19,904 bases of DNA from Bacteroidales bacterium (GTDB lineage Bacteria > Bacteroidota > Bacteroidia > Bacteroidales > UBA932): assembly GCA_017551405.1 (NCBI GenBank), contig JAFZLP010000149.1:1-19904 (forward strand). Reading direction: 5' to 3'. The notes beneath the pieces are model-generated. The model searched no databases and was not told the origin of the DNA. It worked only from the letters and a program-made list of their open reading frames with translations. Both the position numbers and the translations under genes were made by a program. This document shows positions 14,664 to 19,904 of this stretch, piece by piece. Within the stretch, counting starts at the first letter, position 1. The number at the start of each line of letters is the position of its first letter.

Positions 14664-16124
14664 ATGACGCCTAAAACTTTTGTCGCACTCAGCCTCGCCG
14701 CAATCGTGCTTTCCTCCTGCGGAGGACAGGTCCGGGGCGGGCAGCAGTGCCTCTCAAGCCTTGAGACATCTACAAAAGCTACCACCGTGCAGACTGCAAG
14801 CGGCCCTGTGGCCGGTTACATCGACGACGGTGTGTTCATCTACAAGGGCATTCCCTACGCAAAGGCGGAACGCTTCATGCCTCCGCAGGACGTGGAGCCC
14901 TGGAAGGAGGTGCGCTCCAGCAGGGCATACGGCCCCACCTGTCCGCAGGACAAGCGCGCCGGCTGGTATTCCGACGCCCAGGCCTTCGCAATGCACTGGG
15001 ACGACGGTTTCCCCGATGAGGACTGCCTCCGCGTGAACGTGTGGACCTCCGGCATCGCCGACGGCGGCAAGCGCCCCGTAATGGTCTGGCTCCACGGCGG
15101 CGGATTCCGCGCCGGCAGCGGCCAGGAACTCATCTCTTACGACGGCACCAACCTGGCCCGCGACCACGGTGTGGTCGTGGTCACGCTGAACCACAGGTTG
15201 AACGTGCTGGGCTTCCTGGACCTCAGCGCCTACGGCGCAAAATACGTCCATAGCGGAAACGTCGGCATGCTGGACATCGTGAAAGCCCTCGAATGGGTCC
15301 GCGACAACATCGCAAGCTTCGGCGGCGACCCATCCAACGTCACCATCTTCGGCCAGAGCGGAGGCGGCGGAAAAGTCTCCACGCTCATGGCGATGCCGGC
15401 GGCAAAGGGCCTTTTCGGCAGGGCGATCGTCCAGAGTGGATCCATCACCAACCTGCTGGAACCCAAGTATTCCCGCCGTATCGGCGCCTACACCGTAGAG
15501 ACCCTCGGAGTCAGGCCTTCGAACATCGACGCGCTGGCCAAAGTGCCTTACGAGCATCTGCTGGCAGCCTACAACGGCGCAATCCAGAAAGTGAAGGACG
15601 AAGCCGCAGCGGACGGCAAGCTCCCCGAAAACTTCCTGGACATGATCCTCTTCGGACAGGTGCCGGTGGTGGACGGCGAAGTGATTCCCTTCCAGCCCTC
15701 CACTCCCGAGGCCCTGGCTGTCTCGAAGGACGTGCCCGTAATCATAGGTACCGTCTATAACGAATTCACGCCGGACAGGGAAGATCCCATCTTCCGCCCG
15801 CTTGCCCTCAAGCAGGCACAGGACCGCGTGCAGGCAGGCTGCGCTCCGGTGTACCTCTACCGCTTCGACTGGGCCAGCCCCGTGCTTGACGGAGCCTTTG
15901 GCAGCACCCACTGCCTCGAGATTCCCTTCGTGTTCGACAACGTGCTCCTTCACCGCACCTTCACGGGCGGGGGAGAGGACGCCATTCAGCTGGGCCACCG
16001 CATGAGCCGGGTGTGGACTTCCTTCGCCCGGAACGGCATCCCGGCAGCCGAAGGCCTGCCCGAATGGGGCGTGTATCCCGCACAAATGAACTTCAACATA
16101 ACATCTGAAATAACTAACAACTAA
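14664..16124 (+). CDS. type-B carboxylesterase lipoprotein
   Basis: This 486-residue alpha/beta-hydrolase probably removes acyl or aryl ester groups from a polysaccharide or its oligosaccharides. MTPKTFVALSLAAIVLSSC is a lipoprotein signal with lipobox LSSC (Cys19), so it is membrane-anchored. The oxyanion-hole HGGGF is at 144-148, and EDCLRVNVW at 119-127 is the second family signature. The nucleophile elbow is FGQSGGG with Ser232, where most members have GESAGG. The likely acid is Glu367 (GTVYNEF) and the base His416 (GSTHCLEIPFVF). The Glu-His distance is 49 residues, against about 90 in well-known members such as p-nitrobenzyl esterase, so a helical lid segment appears to be missing without loss of frame. 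The ATG at 14664 is preferred over an upstream TTG at 14643, because it gives a clean lipoprotein signal. SusC follows after 17 bp. Confidence 0.9.
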   Translation: MTPKTFVALSLAAIVLSSCGGQVRGGQQCLSSLETSTKATTVQTASGPVAGYIDDGVFIYKGIPYAKAERFMPPQDVEPWKEVRSSRAYGPTCPQDKRAGWYSDAQAFAMHWDDGFPDEDCLRVNVWTSGIADGGKRPVMVWLHGGGFRAGSGQELISYDGTNLARDHGVVVVTLNHRLNVLGFLDLSAYGAKYVHSGNVGMLDIVKALEWVRDNIASFGGDPSNVTIFGQSGGGGKVSTLMAMPAAKGLFGRAIVQSGSITNLLEPKYSRRIGAYTVETLGVRPSNIDALAKVPYEHLLAAYNGAIQKVKDEAAADGKLPENFLDMILFGQVPVVDGEVIPFQPSTPEALAVSKDVPVIIGTVYNEFTPDREDPIFRPLALKQAQDRVQAGCAPVYLYRFDWASPVLDGAFGSTHCLEIPFVFDNVLLHRTFTGGGEDAIQLGHRMSRVWTSFARNGIPAAEGLPEWGVYPAQMNFNITSEITNN

Positions 16125-16141
16125 CCAAAAATTTTGATCAA

Positions 16142-19100
16142 ATGAGAAATTCAGTAATGAAATCTCTGACAATCGTCCTGCTGTCCCTGGCCACGGCATT
16201 CGCCGCACAGGCCCAGAACCTGACAGTAAAAGGCGTTGTCTTTGATGAGGCAGACCAGCCCATGATCGCAGCCGGCGTGGTGCAGAAAGGCACCACCAAC
16301 GGTACTGTCACCGATCTCGACGGACGGTTCAGCCTGGTCGTTCCCAAGGGAGCCACGGTGGTATTCTCCACTATCGGCTACCTGAACAAGGAAGTGGTGG
16401 TCGAAAACGACGCCCCCCTTGTAATCAAGCTTGAAGCCGACACCCAGATGCTCGAAGAGACTGTGGTTATCGGTTACGGTGTCCAGAAAAAGTCCGACCT
16501 CACCGGAGCCATCTCCCAGGTGAAGTCCGAGGACATCGCCAACCGTACCATCGCATCCCCCGAGCAGGCTCTCCAGGGTAAGACCGCCGGTGTGCAGGCT
16601 TTCGCTTCTTCCGCCGCTCCGGGCGCTACCCCCGCCATCCGTGTCCGCGGTATCTCCTCCAACAACGACGCCAACCCGCTGTATGTTGTGGACGGCCGTA
16701 TCACCACCTCCATCGCCGGTATCGACCCCAACGATATCGAATCCATGGAAGTGCTGAAGGACGGTGCCTCCGCCGCCATCTACGGTGCCGAGGCCGGTAA
16801 CGGTGTGGTCATGATCACGACCCGCCGCGGTAAGGGCGACGGCAAGATCAGCTACTCCTACCAGCTGTCTTCCCAGAGCCTTGGCAGGACCCCTCAGGTC
16901 ATGAATGCCGAGCAGTATCTCCAGTTCTACCTGGAGAAGGGCAGTTTCACCCTTAACGACGTTTACACCAAGTGGGACCAGAAGACCAATACCGACTGGA
17001 TCAACGAGTCCTATGAGAACTCCTTCATGCACCACCACAACGTGACCTTCCAGGCCGGCAACGACAAGGGAAGCCTCTACATTTCCGGCTCCTACCTCGA
17101 CAACAACGGTATGTTCGTCGGTGACGCCGATGTCTACAACCGTGTTACCGGTATGGTCAACGGCTCATGGAAGTTCAAGCCCTGGCTGGAAATCCAGTCC
17201 AACAACCAGATCGAATACTACAAGGCCCGCGCGATTTCCGAAGGCTCCGACTACGGTTCCGCAGTGCTTGCAGCCCTACAGCTGGATCCCATGACTCCTG
17301 CATACTATGAGCTTGGCCAGGAGCCCGATTTCATCAAGAATTACCTCAATCAGGGCAAGGCCCTCCTCACCGACGAGCTTGGCCGCATCTACGGTATCTC
17401 CCAGTTCCTCATCTCCGAGAACGTGAACCCCCTGGTGCAGCGCGACCGCAGCTACTCCATCTCCAAGGGCTTCAATATCAACGGTTCCACCGCACTCAAC
17501 ATCAAGCCCTTCCGCGATCTGACCATCACCTCCCGCCTCGGCTACCGCCTGAGCGCCGGTGACAGCTACGGCTACAGCAACGACTACTTCGTGAACGACA
17601 GCTACGCGCACCAGTACTATATGAGCGTGAGCGCGAGCGCGAACAACGGTGTCTACTACCAGTGGGAGAACTTCGCCAACTGGATGCACATGTTCGGCAA
17701 GCACGTCGTCACCGCCATGGCCGGTGTGTCCTACAGCCAGAACCGCAGCTACGGTTCCAGCTCGGGCATCAGCGGCTCCGATAACGGCGGCGTCATCGAC
17801 TTCGGTCTCAAGAGGGACGATCCTCTCTTCTACTATATCAGCCAGGCTACTCCTACCGCAACCAAGTCTGTCGGCGGCGGTGTGGAAAGCTTCAGCCGCA
17901 AGTATTCCTACTTCGGCCGTGTCGGCTGGAACTACATGAACCGCTATAACGTTCAGGCTACCCTCCGTGCCGACGCTGCAGACCTCTCCGTGCTCCCGAA
18001 GCCCATGCGCTGGGGTTACTTCCCCTCCGTATCCGCAGGTTGGACCATTTCCGAAGAGCCTTTCTTCACGGACTTCAAGAGCTGGCTGCCCTTCGTAAAG
18101 CTGCGTCTGAGCTGGGGCCAGAACGGTTCCATCGCCGGCCTGGGCGGCTATCAGTACGCCAACGATATCGTCTCTACCGGCCAGTATCCTACCGGTGCTG
18201 TCAAGGCTGACGGCTCCTTCGAGTACATAATCGGCTACGCTCCCTCAGCATCCGGCAACCAGGAGCTCAAGTGGGAGACCTCAGAGCAGTTCAACGTGGG
18301 TCTCGACCTCCGTTTCCTGCGTGACCGTCTCGCCGTAACCGTCGACTGGTTCGACAAGGCCACCAAGGACCTTATCGTCACCGGTGTCACCACCTCCACG
18401 ATCGTAGGTATCGGCGCATCCCCGCTGAATGCCGGTAACATCGACAACAAGGGTCTCGAAATCGAGGTCCGCTGGAAAGACCAGGTCGGTGATTTCTTCT
18501 ACGGCGTCGCCGCCAACTTCTCAACTCTCAAGAACGAGGTTACCTACCTCCACCCGACCCTCAAGGACGGTATCGGCGGAACCAGTGTCCGTAACTACGG
18601 CTCCGTGACCCGCTTCGAGAAGGGCTATCCCGCATGGCACCTCTACGGCTATGAGTATGTAGGTGTTAAGAAGGAGACCGGTGAGGCCCTCTTCAACCAC
18701 TATCTCGAGGACGGCACCCTCGACTCCGAGCCCACTACGGCTCCCTCCGACAGCGACCGCCGCCACCTCGGTTCCGGTATCCCCACCTACAACTACGGTC
18801 TGACCCTCAATGCAGGCTGGAAGGGACTGGACTTCCTGGTGTTCCTCACCGGCGCAGGCGGCAACCAGATCCTGAACGCCCTCTGCAATGTGGACTACCC
18901 GACCAACCGTCTGACTTTCCTCACCAAGGATCGCTGGACAGCCGACAATCCCAACGGCACCATGCCCGCAGCCAAGGCTCCGAACTACACTCAGTTCCTT
19001 GTGTCGAGCGGTGTTGTCTTCGATGCCGACTATCTCAAGATCAAGCAGATCCAGCTCGGTTACAACCTGCCCAAGAATCTGCTCCGCAAGGTCCTGATCG

Positions 19101-19261
19101 ACCAGATGCGCATTTATGCGTCCCTGGACGACTGGTTCACCTTCACCAAGTACCCCGGCTTCGATCCCGAAATCATAGGCCAGGGCTACAGTATGGGTGT
19201 TGACAAGGGCAACTATCCTACTTCCAAGAAGATGGTCTTCGGTGTTAATCTCACTTTCTAA
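16142..19261 (+). CDS. SusC-like TonB-dependent outer-membrane transporter (complete)
   Basis: This complete 1039-residue importer of the second PUL has a signal peptide at residues 1-25 (cleavage after AFAAQAQ). A carboxypeptidase-D-regulatory-like domain follows at about 27-98 (VKGVVFDEADQPMIAAGV, TDLDGRFSL). The linker EETVVIGYGVQKKSDLTGAI is at 105-124, and the plug carries LYVVDG at 180-185 and IDPNDIESMEVLKDGASAAIYG at about 194-215. The barrel ends in VFGVNLTF with terminal Phe. There is no STN domain, so signalling through an anti-sigma factor is not expected. This fits control by the HTCS. It has the same C-ending codon bias as the first SusC, suggesting high expression. It lies 17 bp after the esterase and 12 bp before its SusD. 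ATG 16157 is an alternative start with a slightly shorter signal. Confidence 0.97.
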   Translation: MRNSVMKSLTIVLLSLATAFAAQAQNLTVKGVVFDEADQPMIAAGVVQKGTTNGTVTDLDGRFSLVVPKGATVVFSTIGYLNKEVVVENDAPLVIKLEADTQMLEETVVIGYGVQKKSDLTGAISQVKSEDIANRTIASPEQALQGKTAGVQAFASSAAPGATPAIRVRGISSNNDANPLYVVDGRITTSIAGIDPNDIESMEVLKDGASAAIYGAEAGNGVVMITTRRGKGDGKISYSYQLSSQSLGRTPQVMNAEQYLQFYLEKGSFTLNDVYTKWDQKTNTDWINESYENSFMHHHNVTFQAGNDKGSLYISGSYLDNNGMFVGDADVYNRVTGMVNGSWKFKPWLEIQSNNQIEYYKARAISEGSDYGSAVLAALQLDPMTPAYYELGQEPDFIKNYLNQGKALLTDELGRIYGISQFLISENVNPLVQRDRSYSISKGFNINGSTALNIKPFRDLTITSRLGYRLSAGDSYGYSNDYFVNDSYAHQYYMSVSASANNGVYYQWENFANWMHMFGKHVVTAMAGVSYSQNRSYGSSSGISGSDNGGVIDFGLKRDDPLFYYISQATPTATKSVGGGVESFSRKYSYFGRVGWNYMNRYNVQATLRADAADLSVLPKPMRWGYFPSVSAGWTISEEPFFTDFKSWLPFVKLRLSWGQNGSIAGLGGYQYANDIVSTGQYPTGAVKADGSFEYIIGYAPSASGNQELKWETSEQFNVGLDLRFLRDRLAVTVDWFDKATKDLIVTGVTTSTIVGIGASPLNAGNIDNKGLEIEVRWKDQVGDFFYGVAANFSTLKNEVTYLHPTLKDGIGGTSVRNYGSVTRFEKGYPAWHLYGYEYVGVKKETGEALFNHYLEDGTLDSEPTTAPSDSDRRHLGSGIPTYNYGLTLNAGWKGLDFLVFLTGAGGNQILNALCNVDYPTNRLTFLTKDRWTADNPNGTMPAAKAPNYTQFLVSSGVVFDADYLKIKQIQLGYNLPKNLLRKVLIDQMRIYASLDDWFTFTKYPGFDPEIIGQGYSMGVDKGNYPTSKKMVFGVNLTF

Positions 19262-19273
19262 TCCGACCGCCTT

Positions 19274-19904
19274 ATGAAAACAAAAAACATAGTTCTTTCA
19301 TTGCTTACCGCAGTCCTGGCTTTCTCTTCCTGCGACGGCCTGCTTGACATCCCCCGCAAGGGCGTCATAGACTACGATACATTCTACAAGACTGACGACG
19401 AGATCCAGTCTGCCGGCATCACCATGTACAGCGACGTACGCGGCTGGTACTACAACGTGATGCTCGTGAAGAACATTCTCTCCGACGATTACTTCTCCGG
19501 CGGTGCTTCCCGCGGCGACAACGCCCAGATGGACGCCCTCGGCGATTTCGCGTTCAATTCCGAGTCCGAGCAGATCGAAGGCTCCTTCACCGGTTACTAC
19601 GGCCTGATCTACCACGCCAACGTAATCATAGGCCATATCAAACCGGAACAGAGCGCTGCTGCGGCACAGGCCATGGCAGAGGCCCATCTCTTCCGTGCGT
19701 GGGCATATTTCGAGCTCACCACCCTCTGGGGCAATCCTCCCATCGTGGACCACGAGCTTGCCCCGTCGGAGTACAAGATGGGGAACGGCTCTACCGCCGA
19801 TCTCTGGAAACTGGTCGAGGACGACCTGACCTACGCCATCAATTCCAACGCTCTGGCACAGAAGTCCGGCCTCGACGACAAGACCTGCTGGCGCGCTACC
19901 AAGC
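19274..19904 (+). CDS. SusD/RagB-like surface lipoprotein (3' end outside window)
   Basis: The first 210 codons of a SusD-like glycan-binding lipoprotein are present, and the gene runs off the window without a stop. MKTKNIVLSLLTAVLAFSSC has a lipobox (FSSC, Cys20) followed by DGLLDIPRKG, the usual SusD start. AEAHLFRAWAYFELTTLWGNPPIV, seen here as AEAHLFRAWAYFEL then TTLWGNPPIV, is the conserved helical motif of the family near residues 140-160. WKLVEDDLTYAI is the next typical segment. The ATG lies 12 bp after the SusC stop. It should pair with the SusC at 16142. Confidence 0.95.
   Translation, partial: MKTKNIVLSLLTAVLAFSSCDGLLDIPRKGVIDYDTFYKTDDEIQSAGITMYSDVRGWYYNVMLVKNILSDDYFSGGASRGDNAQMDALGDFAFNSESEQIEGSFTGYYGLIYHANVIIGHIKPEQSAAAAQAMAEAHLFRAWAYFELTTLWGNPPIVDHELAPSEYKMGNGSTADLWKLVEDDLTYAINSNALAQKSGLDDKTCWRATK

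Noticed and set aside
15764..15912. Possible frameshift or pseudogene in the esterase where the lid segment is missing
   Set aside because: The reading frame is continuous, and the family motifs before and after (GTVYNEF, YLYRFDW, THCLEIPFVF) are in the same frame. It looks like a real in-frame shortening rather than decay.
14754..16208. A 484-codon open frame antisense to the carboxylesterase
   Set aside because: It overlaps a clear esterase and the start of SusC, and it shows no motif or promoter.

Overview
The window is a GC-rich stretch from a Bacteroidetes genome, most likely an uncultured gut- or rumen-type member of the Bacteroidales. This rests on two SusC/SusD pairs, a hybrid two-component system (HTCS) regulator, AT-rich intergenic gaps holding TAnnTTTG-type -7 boxes, and genes without clear Shine-Dalgarno sites. 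It reads as nutrient-uptake DNA made of two neighbouring loci.

Locus 1 (1-7895, + strand) holds the 3' part of a SusC-like TonB-dependent transporter, a complete SusD-like lipoprotein, and a 1076-residue fused oxidoreductase. The gaps are 14 and 33 bp, so this is probably one operon. The oxidoreductase joins an HcnA-like [2Fe-2S] domain, an HcnB-like FAD/NAD(P) domain, an eight-cysteine 4Fe-4S ferredoxin module, an unassigned beta-rich segment, a BFD-like [2Fe-2S] domain and an HcnC/DAO-type FAD amine dehydrogenase in one chain. This suggests that SusCD feeds the cell an amine, imino acid or opine-like substrate, or a glycan carrying one. No glycoside hydrolase is visible in this operon. A good bidirectional terminator closes it.

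Locus 2 (7973-19904) is a more conventional polysaccharide utilization locus (PUL). A periplasmic GH3 beta-glycosidase and the HTCS regulator lie on the - strand. Divergent from the HTCS, on the + strand, are a lipoprotein type-B carboxylesterase, a complete SusC and the first 210 codons of a SusD, with gaps of 17 and 12 bp. The expected logic is that SusCD binds and imports oligosaccharides, the esterase removes ester substituents, GH3 trims sugars in the periplasm, and the HTCS senses a glycan fragment and activates the genes.

The 170-bp divergent region (14494-14663) carries a perfect 10-bp direct repeat with 20-bp period and a 13-bp sequence that recurs exactly in the HTCS-GH3 gap. These are good candidates for HTCS operator elements. 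No tRNA, rRNA, CRISPR, IS element or phage gene was seen.
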